64,000 nt of DNA from Bacillus altitudinis 41KF2b (GCF_000691145.1 NZ_ASJC01000001.1:310001-374000), one strand, 5' to 3'; shown: positions 9,130 through 17,605, numbered from the stretch's first letter. Notes: generated by a model not told the origin, from the sequence alone. Numbers and translations are program-made.

Positions 9130-10014
9130 ATGGATCAATCAGCAAAGACATCGAAAATAGCCTTTTTATCCGTCATGAGTAATACGTTTGTTGTGGTCCT
9201 TAAAATCATTGTAGGGGTGTTAACTGGATCTGTTGCGGTTTTATCAGAAGCCATTCACTCTTTTCTCGATTTAATGGCCTCTTTTATTGCATTTATCTCT
9301 GTTCGTATTTCAAGAAAGCCGGCAGATTCAAAACATCCTTATGGACATGGGAAAGTTGAGAATATTTCTGGAACGATTGAAACTTTGTTGATTTTTGTTG
9401 CTGGGATTTGGATCATTTATGAATGTGTTCATAAATTAATGCATCCAGAGCCTGTTAAACTGCCGGTACTTGGTATTGTGGTCATGCTGATCGGGGCACT
9501 TATCAATTTTGTTGTGTCGAGAGTTGTGAACAAAGAGGCAGAGCGAGTACATTCTGTTGCCATGAAATCGAATGCACTGCATCTTTTAACAGATGTGTTT
9601 ACGTCACTAGGGGTCGCTATTAGTTTATTGCTTGTTGCATTAACGGACTGGTATTTCCTCGATCCGATTATTGGAATGGTGCTAGCGCTCTATATTATGC
9701 GTGAAGCGTTTAAACTCATGAAGGAAGCCTTCCCGCCGCTTGTCGACGCCCGGTTAACCCCGGAAGAAGAACAAGCAATAGAGGCCATCATTCAAACATT
9801 CAGCCAAGAATTCATTGAATATCATGACTTTCGAACAAGACGATCCGGTGCTGAAGAATATATTGACTTCCATTTGATTGTTCATGGAAAAACAACCATT
9901 GAAGATGTTCACCAATTATGTGATCGAATTGAAGAGAACATCCAGCAGGCGTTTCCGCATGCACAAATCTTTATTCATGTAGAACCTGAAAGTGAAAGAA
10001 GCACACAAACGTAA
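9130..10014 (+). CDS. cation diffusion facilitator (metal exporter)
   Basis: A 294-residue CDF transporter: six predicted membrane helices in residues 10-205 and a cytoplasmic ZT-dimer domain at the end. The two metal-site motifs are SEAIHSFLDL (helix 2) and SNALHLLTDV (helix 5), each HxxxD. The HPYGHGK loop is typical. It resembles the B. subtilis manganese/iron exporters MneP and MneS (YeaB), but I cannot decide the metal. Start ATG 9130 follows GGAGG. It is not part of this locus in B. subtilis, so it is probably a lineage-specific insertion between patA and cheV. The preceding 294 bases show no clear promoter. Confidence 0.88.
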   Translation: MDQSAKTSKIAFLSVMSNTFVVVLKIIVGVLTGSVAVLSEAIHSFLDLMASFIAFISVRISRKPADSKHPYGHGKVENISGTIETLLIFVAGIWIIYECVHKLMHPEPVKLPVLGIVVMLIGALINFVVSRVVNKEAERVHSVAMKSNALHLLTDVFTSLGVAISLLLVALTDWYFLDPIIGMVLALYIMREAFKLMKEAFPPLVDARLTPEEEQAIEAIIQTFSQEFIEYHDFRTRRSGAEEYIDFHLIVHGKTTIEDVHQLCDRIEENIQQAFPHAQIFIHVEPESERSTQT

Positions 10015-10056
10015 AAAGGCGATACCACCTCTTTGAAGGTTGTATCGCCTTTTTTT
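10013..10056. terminator. bidirectional terminator after the CDF gene
   Basis: Stem AAAGGCGATAC / GTATCGCCTTT with A and T runs. It serves the CDF gene on the plus strand and the 50-codon gene on the minus strand. Confidence 0.88.
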
Positions 10057-10078
10057 ACGCTTCATCTATGAAATGAAA

Positions 10079-10231
10079 TCAATATCCATAAGCAGTATCG
10101 TAATCTTCATACCAAGAGATATAAGCAGCATCTTCATTTGATAAACCATGTTTCATGTCTAAAAAATCAGCTTCGCAAATATCTTCAATCACAGTCATTT
10201 CGTTGTTCTTTAATAGTACGACAGTTCCCAT
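10079..10231 (-). CDS. small acidic protein of 50 residues, unrecognised
   Basis: The reading frame encodes an acidic protein starting MGTVVLLKNNEMTVIEDI and ending in DYDTAYGY. It has many Asp/Glu and Tyr, one Cys (about residue 19), no membrane segment and no known motif. A second ATG lies directly upstream (10232-10234); ATG 10231 is preferred because AAAGGTG then sits six bases away. A near-consensus SigA promoter lies about 25 bases upstream of the ribosome site region, and a strong terminator follows. These signals make it a real gene although it is very short. I do not recognise the family. Confidence 0.65.
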   Translation of the reverse strand: MGTVVLLKNNEMTVIEDICEADFLDMKHGLSNEDAAYISWYEDYDTAYGY

Positions 10232-10263
10232 CATGAACACCTTTCTTTAAAAAATCCTTGACT

Positions 10264-10291
10264 ATTGTACCATGTGAAACGTGATTGTCAA
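10264..10291 (-). promoter_or_regulatory. SigA promoter of the 50-codon gene
   Basis: On the minus strand TTGACA (10291-10286), 16 bases, TACAAT (10269-10264). The likely start of transcription is near 10257. Confidence 0.75.
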
Positions 10292-10531
10292 CAGAAGAAT
10301 CGAAATGAGACGAAAATAACACAAAATGTTAAAAAATCAGGCGTTGAAAGAACTAGATGTGCCATAATTTTCGTGAATTTTCAGTATTTATTCACATAAA
10401 TCATCATTGAAAAATGATCTAAAATTCATGTAAAAATGTAAAGCTCCATTGATCTTGCGATATTCATAAGATATAATAACGAATGATTATAAGAAATTTA
10501 TAGAAAACATACATAATAAAGGAGAAATAGG

Positions 10532-11071
10532 ATGGAAACAAACATGTCAGAAGCACCTATTCAAGAAGAAAAACATCCTGAACTAGCTGGTGTAGGTTAT
10601 CGTTTTCTTGCTCATCTTTTAGACGGTGTCATTATTAGTGTACCATTTTCAATCATTGTATTTATTCTCGCAACACTCTTTTTTGTCTCAAGCCCTGAGG
10701 CGGCATTTTTAATGTATGATGATAGCTATTACTATTCTTCAACGGTGATCACGGATGAAGAATGGGCAGTCATTATGGGCCTTCTCTTTTTCTATGGCGT
10801 AACGACCTTAATCGGTATCGCGGTGACTTGGCTGTATTATGCGATCATGGAATCATCAAAGCTGCAAGGAACTCTTGGCAAGATGGCTCTTGGCATCAAA
10901 GTGACAAAAGTAACGGGTGAAAAAATAACATTCGGGCGCGCGACAGGCCGCTTTTTTGCAAAAGGCTTTTTGTCTCCAATCTTATTCATTGGCTACATCA
11001 TTGCGTTTTTCACAGAAAAAAAACAAGCACTTCACGATTTGATTGCAAGTACCATTGTCGTAAAGAAATAA
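10532..11071 (+). CDS. RDD-family membrane protein (YckC-like)
   Basis: A 179-residue integral membrane protein with about four helices and the RDD-family signature. It has YRFLAHLLDGVII near residues 24-36 (Arg and Asp conserved), GTLGKMALGIKV in the middle, and QALHDLIASTIVV at the C-terminus. Function in the family is unclear; proposed roles include Na+/H+ exchange or osmotic tolerance. ATG 10532 has AAAGGAGAA upstream. The 240 bases before it are AT-rich. It stands alone with its own terminator and is absent from this position in B. subtilis. Confidence 0.8.
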   Translation: METNMSEAPIQEEKHPELAGVGYRFLAHLLDGVIISVPFSIIVFILATLFFVSSPEAAFLMYDDSYYYSSTVITDEEWAVIMGLLFFYGVTTLIGIAVTWLYYAIMESSKLQGTLGKMALGIKVTKVTGEKITFGRATGRFFAKGFLSPILFIGYIIAFFTEKKQALHDLIASTIVVKK

Positions 11072-11078
11072 TGAAAAG

Positions 11079-11114
11079 AAGCACCTCTGCTATATAGTAA
11101 GGGGTGCTTTTTGT
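11079..11114 (+). terminator. terminator of the RDD gene
   Basis: Stem AGCACCTCT / AGGGGTGCT (with G-U pairing), then TTTTT. Confidence 0.85.
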
Positions 11115-11195
11115 ATAGATTGCTTGTATGGAAGAGGGGAACGTCACATAAAGTAGAATGATAGTGAAAATAAAGCAGAGAAGGGAGTCAATCTA

Positions 11196-12506
11196 TTGAA
11201 AAGAGGGAAAATGACCGTTCAGAAAAAAGGGGTAAGCTTCGGGCTCTTTTTCACAGCACCTGTTTTGGCCTGGGCATTGTATGATTTTGCAAATACGATA
11301 TTTTCATCGAATATGATCACCATTTTCTTCCCATTTTACTTACAGGAGACGATAGGCGACAGTGCGAGGATGGATCAAATCGCCAGTACATTTATTTCTT
11401 ATGCGAACGCACTTGCAAGCTTTTTCCTCGTCATTTTTACGCCTTTATACGGTGTGCTGATTGATCGTACAGGGAAAAAGAAGCGGTATATCATGGTGTT
11501 TACCCTGATTTGTATTGCCTGTACCTTTTTGATGGGAATCTTTGCTGGGATTGATTTCTCAAGCGAATGGTTTGGTCTTCCTGTCTCCTTATTGGTGGTG
11601 GTTACCTTGTTTGTCATCGCCAAATTTTTCTATCACTCTAGTCTTGTTTTTTATGACACCATATTGCCTGATCTTGGGACAAAGGATGAAATCCCCCTCA
11701 TTTCTGGATTCGGTATTGCTGTCGGCTATTTAGGTACACTTGTCGGCCTTTCTGTTTATTTACTTGTAGGAAATGACCAGTTTCATGAAGCATTTATTCC
11801 GACAGCCCTTTTATTCTTTCTCTTTTTTCTTCCCTTTCTCTTTATTATAAGAGATCCTCAACCTCTCCCGCAGCAAGAGAAAAAGGCGTCTTTTTTCAGC
11901 GGGTATAAAGAGATTATTCGTACATTTAAAGAGATGAAGCAGTACAAACCGGCCTTTATTTTTATGATCGCCTTCTTTTTTATGAATGATGCGTTGCAGA
12001 CAGCGATTGCGATGATGGCTGTTTATGCAAAAATTATCATTGGTTTTACGGCAGGTCAATTTATTTTGCTGTATCTTGTGTCCACGATTTCAAGTATCAT
12101 TGGCTCGTTTCTATTCGGATATGTCACAAAGGCCATCGGGGCAAAGCGCTCGATTACAGTCGTGTATGTCATTTTAATTGTGGCGCTCATTCTAGCTGTG
12201 ACAGCGACAACTGAATGGGTCTTCTGGGTAGCAGGCAGTCTATTCGGCATTTCACTTGGCGCAAGCTGGGGATCATCACGAATCCTCATTATTGAGCTGA
12301 CGCCTAAAGAAAAACGAGGACAATTTTTTGGTCTCTTTGCGTTTTCGGGAAAGGTGTCTTCAATTGTTGGTCCCATCATTTATGGCTCCGTCACACTTCT
12401 ATTTGCAGCACATGGGAATCTCGCAAGCCGTCTTGCATTAGGGTCTTTGCTCATCCTTGCAGCCATAGGACTTGTGATTCATCAATTCGTGCGAGAGAAA
12501 GCGTAA
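11196..12506 (+). CDS. MFS transporter of the UMF1 (Atg22-like) type
   Basis: A 436-residue protein with 12 predicted membrane helices. The opening helix [20 protein letters not shown] is characteristic of the UMF1 / vacuole-effluxer-like MFS group, which includes B. subtilis Yxi[10 protein letters not shown] between helices 2 and 3 is the MFS loop A. The substrate is unknown; the family is linked to amino acid or small-molecule efflux. TTG 11196 is chosen because GAAGGGAG lies eight bases before it; an ATG at 11211 is the alternative. No clear terminator separates it from cheV, but cheV has its own SigD promoter. Confidence 0.82.
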   Translation: MKRGKMTVQKKGVSFGLFFTAPVLAWALYDFANTIFSSNMITIFFPFYLQETIGDSARMDQIASTFISYANALASFFLVIFTPLYGVLIDRTGKKKRYIMVFTLICIACTFLMGIFAGIDFSSEWFGLPVSLLVVVTLFVIAKFFYHSSLVFYDTILPDLGTKDEIPLISGFGIAVGYLGTLVGLSVYLLVGNDQFHEAFIPTALLFFLFFLPFLFIIRDPQPLPQQEKKASFFSGYKEIIRTFKEMKQYKPAFIFMIAFFFMNDALQTAIAMMAVYAKIIIGFTAGQFILLYLVSTISSIIGSFLFGYVTKAIGAKRSITVVYVILIVALILAVTATTEWVFWVAGSLFGISLGASWGSSRILIIELTPKEKRGQFFGLFAFSGKVSSIVGPIIYGSVTLLFAAHGNLASRLALGSLLILAAIGLVIHQFVREKA

Positions 12507-12513
12507 AGAAACG

Positions 12514-12540
12514 TCAACTTTTTACCCATGCTGCCGATAT
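12514..12540 (+). promoter_or_regulatory. SigD promoter of cheV
   Basis: TCAA (12514-12517), 15 bases, GCCGATAT (12533-12540): a perfect SigD -10 and three of four bases of the TAAA -35. cheV belongs to the SigD motility regulon in B. subtilis. Confidence 0.88.
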
Positions 12541-12579
12541 AAAAAGTACAATCTTATATTGAAGAATAGAGGGATTTCC

Positions 12580-13488
12580 GTGGCTTTAAACAAACAAGAA
12601 ATTTTACTTGACTCTGGTACTAATGAATTGGAAATTGTGAAGTTTGAAATTGGTTCAAATCAATTCGGCATTAACGTCATGAAAGTAAGAGAAATTATTC
12701 AGCCAGTTGAGGTGACAGTTGTACCGCACTCTCACCAAGATGTAGAAGGGATGATTAGTTTACGAGGCGAGATTTTACCAGTCATCAATCTATTTTCCTT
12801 TTTTAATGTCGAGTCAGATCAGTCAGAACAAGAGAAATACATTGTGACTGAATTCAACCAACGGAAATTTGTGTTCCATACAGGAACGGTATCACAAATT
12901 CACCGCGTCAGCTGGGAAGAGATTGAAAAACCAACTGCACTCAATCAAGGAATGGACCGTCATTTAACAGGGATCATCAAGCTTGACGAGAAAATGATTT
13001 TCCTTCCAGATTACGAAAAAATCATCTATGATATTGAATCCGCATCTGGCGTAGACACATATCATATGTTTGACGGTGAGAAAGATGAGAGAAGAACAGG
13101 GAAGAAGCTGTATGTTGTTGAAGATTCTCCGCTTCTCATGCGCTTATTAACAAATGAATTAACCGAGGCAGGCTATAAAAACATTGTGACCTTTGAAGAT
13201 GGGAAACAAGCATATGATCATGTCATGGATCTTGTCAGTAAAGGCATTAGTGTGACAGAAGAAATTGATATGATTATTACAGATATAGAAATGCCAAAAA
13301 TGGATGGACATCGATTAACAAAACTGCTGAAGGACAATCCTTTAACACAGTCCATTCCAATTCTCATTTTCTCTTCATTAATTACGGACGATCTGCGTCA
13401 TAAAGGGGAAACCATCGGTGCAGATGATCAAATTAGTAAACCAGAAATTCATCAGTTGATTGAAAAAGTAGATCATTTTATTATCTAA
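12580..13488 (+). CDS. cheV: chemotaxis coupling protein CheV
   Basis: A 302-residue CheW-response regulator fusion. The CheW-like domain (about residues 15-160) couples receptors to CheA, with [12 protein letters not shown] and [12 protein letters not shown] typical. The receiver domain (about 180-300) has the acidic pocket VVEDSP and the phosphoacceptor Asp 235 in [12 protein letters not shown], the same number as in B. subtilis. It gives adaptation to attractants. Start GTG 12580 is preceded by AGAGGG at six bases and fits the family length; the in-frame TTG 21 bases upstream sits after the SigD promoter but lacks a site. Confidence 0.95.
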   Translation: MALNKQEILLDSGTNELEIVKFEIGSNQFGINVMKVREIIQPVEVTVVPHSHQDVEGMISLRGEILPVINLFSFFNVESDQSEQEKYIVTEFNQRKFVFHTGTVSQIHRVSWEEIEKPTALNQGMDRHLTGIIKLDEKMIFLPDYEKIIYDIESASGVDTYHMFDGEKDERRTGKKLYVVEDSPLLMRLLTNELTEAGYKNIVTFEDGKQAYDHVMDLVSKGISVTEEIDMIITDIEMPKMDGHRLTKLLKDNPLTQSIPILIFSSLITDDLRHKGETIGADDQISKPEIHQLIEKVDHFII

Positions 13489-13490
13489 AG

Positions 13491-13535
13491 AAAAGAAGAC
13501 AAAGAGCTAAAATAAACAACATTTTAGCCCTTTGT
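13491..13535 (+). repeat. right end of the 166-bp repeat, serving as cheV terminator
   Basis: AAAGAAAAGAAGACAAAGAG then CTAAAAT..ATTTTAGCCCTTTGTC repeats the hairpin end of the element at 15531-15696. It retains the GCTAAAAT / ATTTTAGC stem followed by CCCTTTGTC. It starts three bases after the cheV stop and is probably used as its terminator. Confidence 0.6.
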
Positions 13536-13541
13536 CCATAA

Positions 13542-13578
13542 ACAGAAAAACCACTCGCTTTGAGTGGTTTTTCTGTTT
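13542..13578. terminator. bidirectional terminator between cheV and ykyB
   Basis: Perfect long stem ACAGAAAAACCACTC / GAGTGGTTTTTCTGT with a 5-nt loop. The ykyB stop codon lies at its edge. Confidence 0.88.
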
Positions 13579-14038
13579 AAAAATAACTTTCTCCGAGCCG
13601 TTTGAAGACGGGTTTTGTATAATGTGATTTTTGTTTTGTGGCGGCAGGTTTTTCTTTTAAACCGACATACGTTTGAAGTATTTGTTTCGCTCGATTTAAT
13701 GACATATTCGCTTTCGGATTGCGATATGATTGATTTAAATTTCCTAAGTGTGGCAAAAATTCGAAGTCTTCTTTAGTTGGTGGCAGATGAAAATAATAAT
13801 CTCCAATTTCAATCAGCACGTCGGACTGTTGTTGACTATATCTGGGATTGTTAGAGAAATGTAGGCCCACTTTTCTTCCTTTACCTTCTTGCAATAGTTT
13901 TTGCAGCGCACGTTTTTTCAAAAGATAAAGAAACTTGGGATTTGGTGCGGTTTTAGCATGGCGGTTAACAGTATAAATGGCTTTTGCGATGTTTTCTGCT
14001 GTAGGTTCTATGTCTTTAGTATGAGCATAATCGTCCAT
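13577..14038 (-). CDS. ykyB: conserved protein YkyB
   Basis: A 153-residue soluble, basic protein of the YkyB family (about 154 residues in B. subtilis); function unknown. The N-terminal part TAENIAKAIYTVNRHAKTA and the stretch YLLKKRALQKLLQEGKGRKV are typical of the family. The C-terminal tail is Lys-rich. CAAAGGAGAG precedes ATG 14038. The position next to cheV is as in B. subtilis. Confidence 0.88.
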   Translation of the reverse strand: MDDYAHTKDIEPTAENIAKAIYTVNRHAKTAPNPKFLYLLKKRALQKLLQEGKGRKVGLHFSNNPRYSQQQSDVLIEIGDYYFHLPPTKEDFEFLPHLGNLNQSYRNPKANMSLNRAKQILQTYVGLKEKPAATKQKSHYTKPVFKRLGESYF

Positions 14039-14254
14039 TTTTTCTCTCCTTTGTCTTTCGTCTTCCTGTGCTTAGTATAAATTATACGTTTTTATTAGTA
14101 AATTGCAAATAGGGTTATTGTTAAAAGTGATATATGTATTGGACTTGATCGGCATTTTTTTAATTGTCCACATGACTTGATGTTTATTATAGAAACAAAT
14201 TGGGATTAAATACGCAAAAAATTATTTATAATATGAAAATTGAAAAAATAATTT

Positions 14255-14268
14255 TGAAAACGTTTTCG
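14255..14268 (+). promoter_or_regulatory. cre-like palindrome upstream of the secreted orphan
   Basis: TGAAAACGTTTTCG matches the catabolite-responsive element TGWAANCGNTNWCA at 13 of 14 positions and ends 24 bases before the -35 box at 14293. It could bind CcpA or another LacI-family regulator. The rest of 14039-14351 is very AT-rich and holds no gene. Confidence 0.45.
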
Positions 14269-14292
14269 TATATTGTGATTCAGAAGGAATTG

Positions 14293-14321
14293 TTGATCAA
14301 AATGTAATAATATTGTATAAT
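14293..14321 (+). promoter_or_regulatory. SigA promoter of the secreted orphan gene
   Basis: TTGATC, 17 bases, TATAAT (14316-14321). Transcription would begin near 14328, leaving a leader of about 24 bases. Confidence 0.7.
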
Positions 14322-14351
14322 TTCTATATATTTTTAAAAAAGGGTGATTTT

Positions 14352-14783
14352 ATGAAGTTAAGACTAGTAATTTCGTTCGTATTTTTATGTGTTTCAATCT
14401 TTTTTTCTATTGATGCATCAGCAGCAACTAGCAATTGGCAAACCCCTTATTTTGCTAAATCTACATGTAAGGTAAGAGTATGGACAGATGCTACCAATTA
14501 TTCTAAAAATGCTAAAACTGTCGATTTTACAATTGAACAAAATGGTCAATGTGGTGAATTAAGATATCAAGCTCATTTGATTCCAATTGCACTTTATACA
14601 TACAATGCAAAATTTGTAAGAGGAAGTTTTAAATATAAAACCCCACTGAAAAAATTAAGTTTAAATCTACCAGAATACAAGCAAAGAGGATATGAAGCTA
14701 AAGTATTTGTCGATTTATATAGTAAAAATGGTAAAGATCTGGGGTTTGTAGAATCTAATAAGCTCAATATAAAAAAACGTTAG
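14352..14783 (+). CDS. secreted protein of unknown function, AT-rich
   Basis: A 143-residue preprotein. Residues 1-24 are a clear signal peptide (KLR, hydrophobic core, DASA cleavage), leaving a mature basic protein of about 119 residues. It has two cysteines (KSTCKVRV and NGQCGEL) that could form a disulfide. Its predicted strands give a beta-sandwich-like pattern. ATG 14352 follows AAAAGGGTGA; the 13 in-frame codons before it have no site. Codon use is markedly A/T-rich compared with its neighbours, and it sits in an AT-rich pocket, which suggests horizontal gain. It has its own promoter and terminator. I do not recognise the family. Confidence 0.75.
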   Translation: MKLRLVISFVFLCVSIFFSIDASAATSNWQTPYFAKSTCKVRVWTDATNYSKNAKTVDFTIEQNGQCGELRYQAHLIPIALYTYNAKFVRGSFKYKTPLKKLSLNLPEYKQRGYEAKVFVDLYSKNGKDLGFVESNKLNIKKR

Positions 14784-14813
14784 AAATCTCATAAAAGCTA
14801 ATAGATATAATTC

Positions 14814-14842
14814 ATTCTCCCTTTAACAGGGAGAATTTTTAT
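14814..14842 (+). terminator. terminator of the secreted orphan
   Basis: Perfect stem ATTCTCCCT / AGGGAGAAT, 5-nt loop, followed by TTTTATTTT. Confidence 0.88.
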
Positions 14843-14915
14843 TTTACAAATTAAAGTTAAATAGGTTTAGATGACTGCAGATCTATCATATGTAAGACAA
14901 ACATAACATCATGTT

Positions 14916-15131
14916 TTATTTCGTATGACAAGAATAAGAGCAATAAAAACAACCATTAAAATTTGTTTCGTTCGTCATTTTTTTAGCTTCATCCATGGCG
15001 CTTTCACCATTCATGTGCAGACCAATCAACGTACGACTTGCTGCATCACCTAAAAATGCGCAGTCTTCTGTATGTACAACATATTGTCCTTGATCATTTT
15101 TTGAATGAATAAAATAATAGCTTTTTAGCAT
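14916..15131 (-). CDS. small Cys/His-rich protein, unknown function
   Basis: A 71-residue protein beginning MLKSYYFIHSKND. It carries HTEDCAFL near residue 25 and a C-terminal cluster CFYCSYSCH, so four Cys plus His could hold a metal ion, probably zinc. ATG 15131 is chosen because GGAGGTGAGG lies upstream; the in-frame TTG further upstream overlaps that site. It has no membrane segment. It stands alone between the secreted orphan and a divergent small membrane gene. Not recognised; the metal site is inference. Confidence 0.68.
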   Translation of the reverse strand: MLKSYYFIHSKNDQGQYVVHTEDCAFLGDAASRTLIGLHMNGESAMDEAKKMTNETNFNGCFYCSYSCHTK

Positions 15132-15298
15132 ACCCCTCACCTCCAACCTGACTATCCTACTATAAAACTTCCAATAATGTAAAGGTTTTTTATTAAAATT
15201 GTTGCAATTTTATGCACATTCCTTTTATTTTATAAAAAGGAAAATATATTATAAAATATGAAGATCAAAGTCAATGAGGACAGAAAGGACGGTTTAGA

Positions 15299-15475
15299 TT
15301 GAAAGATATTTTAACGCCTTTATTGGTCGCTTTTGTCGTTGGAGGCATTGTGTACGTGATAGATGATCGGCCGATTCATCCTTTTCTTCTTTTTCTCATC
15401 TTATTTATTAGCATTTATACAGTCGATAGAATCGTTCATTTTGCTTCGAATCATTTCCATGAGCAGAAAAAATAA
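15299..15475 (+). CDS. small membrane protein of 58 residues
   Basis: TTG-initiated frame (M)KDILTPLLVAFVVGGIVYV and onward to HFHEQKK. Two hydrophobic stretches (about residues 6-20 and 27-44) are separated by DDRPIHP, and the tail is charged, so a two-helix membrane hairpin is likely. GAAAGGACGG lies about ten bases upstream of the start. A terminator follows 26 bases after the stop. Function unknown. Confidence 0.6.
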   Translation: MKDILTPLLVAFVVGGIVYVIDDRPIHPFLLFLILFISIYTVDRIVHFASNHFHEQKK

Positions 15476-15500
15476 TCGTCGTTTATGTTACACCCATGAA

Positions 15501-15530
15501 AAAAGGACTTTCTATAGAAGAAAGTCCTTT
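15501..15530 (+). terminator. terminator of the small membrane gene
   Basis: Stem GGACTTTC / GAAAGTCC with a 7-nt loop and TTT. The 166-bp repeat begins immediately after it. Confidence 0.75.
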
Positions 15531-15696
15531 CAGCATGTAGACAAACCCTCGCATTCTTTGTCAGTCCTGCGTGCTGGTGCTCACGAATGTGAAATTCGCT
15601 CCGCGCCAGTACTCGTCCTTCCTAGACTGCAAAGGTTTTCTATCACACTGAAAAGAAGAAAAAGGGCTAAAATAATGTTTATTTTAGCCCTTTTTG
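15531..15696 (+). repeat. 166-bp intergenic repeat, copy A
   Basis: It begins CAGCATGTAGACAAACCCTC and ends at a hairpin GGGCTAAAATAA / TTATTTTAGCCC with T run. An internal imperfect hairpin lies around 15572-15609 (CTGG..CGAATG..ATTCG..CCAG). The whole unit recurs in reverse orientation at 31471-31636 with about 15 differences and no gaps by eye. It lies between convergent genes, where its hairpin end can terminate ykuC transcription. It has no transposase and encodes nothing credible, so it is MITE-like or a structured RNA element. Confidence 0.8.
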
Positions 15697-15702
15697 CTTC
15701 AT

Positions 15703-16980
15703 CTATTGTACTCCCTGACCTTTTAATTCACGCTGTACATCTAAGTCGGCAGCTTCTCTGCTGAACTTTGGCAGTGTAATGAAGTAAAAAAGGAAGACGA
15801 GTAAAATAATAATACCCATTCCGTAATAAATGTAAGAAACATTGGTGATGAGCTTTGGAAATAACACGGCAATTAAACCTAGCGTCATTGATTGTGCAAA
15901 CATGGTAAGCGGATCAACCCACCCTGATACGCGTCCCATCAGACGAGGGTGAACAATTCTTGGGAGCCAGCCTCCAATGACAATGTTGACTGGACCAATA
16001 CATGTACCAATGACAAATGATGTGACATAAAATAACCATAATGTATGGGTAGAACCAAGGACAAAAATTAAAATACCTGCAACTAGAATTGGAATCGACA
16101 TGAGATATTGCATCTTTACCTTTTTTGCAAGAATAGAGCCAAGTAAGCTTCCAACTAGAAGTCCGGCACCGATTGCGATCGTAAAAAAGGATGTATGCAG
16201 TTCAAAATGGTCCGGTGAAAGACCGTATTTCATTGTAAACATCGGAAGAACGGCAAATGCGCCATTCACAAGACCAAAAACAAAAAAGCCAAAAATTAAA
16301 GAAGCCAATAATTTATTTTTTAAAATATAGAGAATGCCTTCTTTAAAATCTTTTAGAGATGTTTTAACGGTCATGCCTTTCCAGCCTGCTTGTCCATTAG
16401 GCTGTCGTGCTTCAATTGGAATATTGCATGATCGAATAAGAATACCGGAAATAATAAAACTGACCAAATCAATGGTAATGGCACCGTGAAGTCCAATCGT
16501 TTTATACATAATGGCACCAATTCCAACACCAAATACCATAAACAAACTAAACAGCATCTGATTTAAACCTGCAGCTTTTGCATATTGATCTTTATTTAAA
16601 ATGGCCTGAACGAGAGAGGCTTCAGCTGGATAGAAGAACTTCGTAATGGCACTTCGTATAAACAAGATCAAGAAAATAAGCGGCAGTGAATTAAAATAAA
16701 TGACGATAAATAAAACGATCGTCAGCCCAGCTCGTATCCAATCACAATTCTCTGCGACTTTTTTACGATCAAAACGGTCTGCGACCACACCGACCATAAA
16801 AAAAACAAAGATCGTAGGCAGTGAATACATTAGCTCTGCTAAAGTGGCGTAAGCGGGCTGATGACTAAAATGATCGAGCAAATAAAAGGCAAACGCCATA
16901 TTGCCTACTGTTGTCCCCATTTGCGAGGCAAGTGCTGCAAAAAAGAGACGAACAAAATTTCTGTTTTTAAAAATATCCAT
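15703..16980 (-). CDS. ykuC: MFS transporter YkuC
   Basis: A 425-residue protein with 12 predicted membrane helices, of the macrolide-efflux-like MFS group. It opens MDIFKNRNFVRLFFAALASQ and has the loop motif GVVADRFDRKKV between helices 2 and 3. ATG 16980 is chosen because AAGGAG lies seven bases away; the 13 codons before it in frame lack a site. Length is close to B. subtilis YkuC (430). The substrate is unknown and may be a drug or toxin. It is followed downstream by repeat copy A. Confidence 0.86.
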   Translation of the reverse strand: MDIFKNRNFVRLFFAALASQMGTTVGNMAFAFYLLDHFSHQPAYATLAELMYSLPTIFVFFMVGVVADRFDRKKVAENCDWIRAGLTIVLFIVIYFNSLPLIFLILFIRSAITKFFYPAEASLVQAILNKDQYAKAAGLNQMLFSLFMVFGVGIGAIMYKTIGLHGAITIDLVSFIISGILIRSCNIPIEARQPNGQAGWKGMTVKTSLKDFKEGILYILKNKLLASLIFGFFVFGLVNGAFAVLPMFTMKYGLSPDHFELHTSFFTIAIGAGLLVGSLLGSILAKKVKMQYLMSIPILVAGILIFVLGSTHTLWLFYVTSFVIGTCIGPVNIVIGGWLPRIVHPRLMGRVSGWVDPLTMFAQSMTLGLIAVLFPKLITNVSYIYYGMGIIILLVFLFYFITLPKFSREAADLDVQRELKGQGVQ

Positions 16981-17053
16981 AAATACGCTCCTTAACCTGA
17001 AGATCCCACTTTCTATCATATAAAATTTTAATCATTCGTACAATTAATTTCTC

Positions 17054-17551
17054 CTACTGGCTAATGGTCACAGGTGTTCCATTTGGAACAATTGAAGCAA
17101 GTTCGATGACATTCTGATTGTACATGCGAATGCACCCTCTAGACACAGCTTTACCAATTGAAGACGGGTTATTCGTTCCATGGATGCCGTAATGAACTTT
17201 TGAAAGGCTCAGCCAATAGGCGCCAAAGGGACCTCCTGGGTTTGGCTGTCTGTTGACAATATAATAAGAACCTGTCGGTGTCATGTTTAATATTCTGCCG
17301 GTTGCAATCGGGTATGAGCGCAAGAGCTGTGATCCAGAAAACAGCACGAGACGTTTCGCTGAAATTGACACAGATATGCGGTAAGGGATCGTGTTAGGAT
17401 CCGGTAACCCAGGGATGATGATGACTTCATTTTGTTCTGGCTCGCGGGCTTGAAGTGACGGATTTGCAGTCTTTAAATCATCTGTCGTTGTTCGAAAATC
17501 AAGTGCTATAGAAGCAAGTGTTTCTCCACTTTTTACCGTGTATCGCAGCAC
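17054..17551 (-). CDS. ykuD: L,D-transpeptidase YkuD with LysM domain
   Basis: A 165-residue enzyme that crosslinks peptidoglycan through meso-DAP to meso-DAP bonds. A LysM domain (about residues 1-48, YTVKSGETLASIALDF) binds the glycan. The catalytic YkuD domain has HYGIHGTNNP and the active Cys 140 in SRGCIRM. There is no signal peptide, as in B. subtilis YkuD, the structural prototype of the family. A SigK-type promoter about 55 bases upstream places it in the mother cell late in sporulation, probably for spore-envelope modification. Confidence 0.95.
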   Translation of the reverse strand: MLRYTVKSGETLASIALDFRTTTDDLKTANPSLQAREPEQNEVIIIPGLPDPNTIPYRISVSISAKRLVLFSGSQLLRSYPIATGRILNMTPTGSYYIVNRQPNPGGPFGAYWLSLSKVHYGIHGTNNPSSIGKAVSRGCIRMYNQNVIELASIVPNGTPVTISQ

Positions 17552-17605
17552 GAAAGCACACTCCTTTTACTCAAATAAAAGAAGCCATGATCCCCGCCTC
17601 ACATA

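Noticed and set aside
15363-15764. A 133-codon open frame that runs through repeat copy A, with a similar frame on the minus strand through copy B (31277-31696) and a shorter one through copy C.
   Set aside because: The frame is open because the repeats share sequence. Differences between copies are not concentrated at third codon positions by eye, there is no ribosome site, and the frame crosses two hairpins and the end of ykuC. It is the kind of frame that is wrongly annotated as a hypothetical protein.
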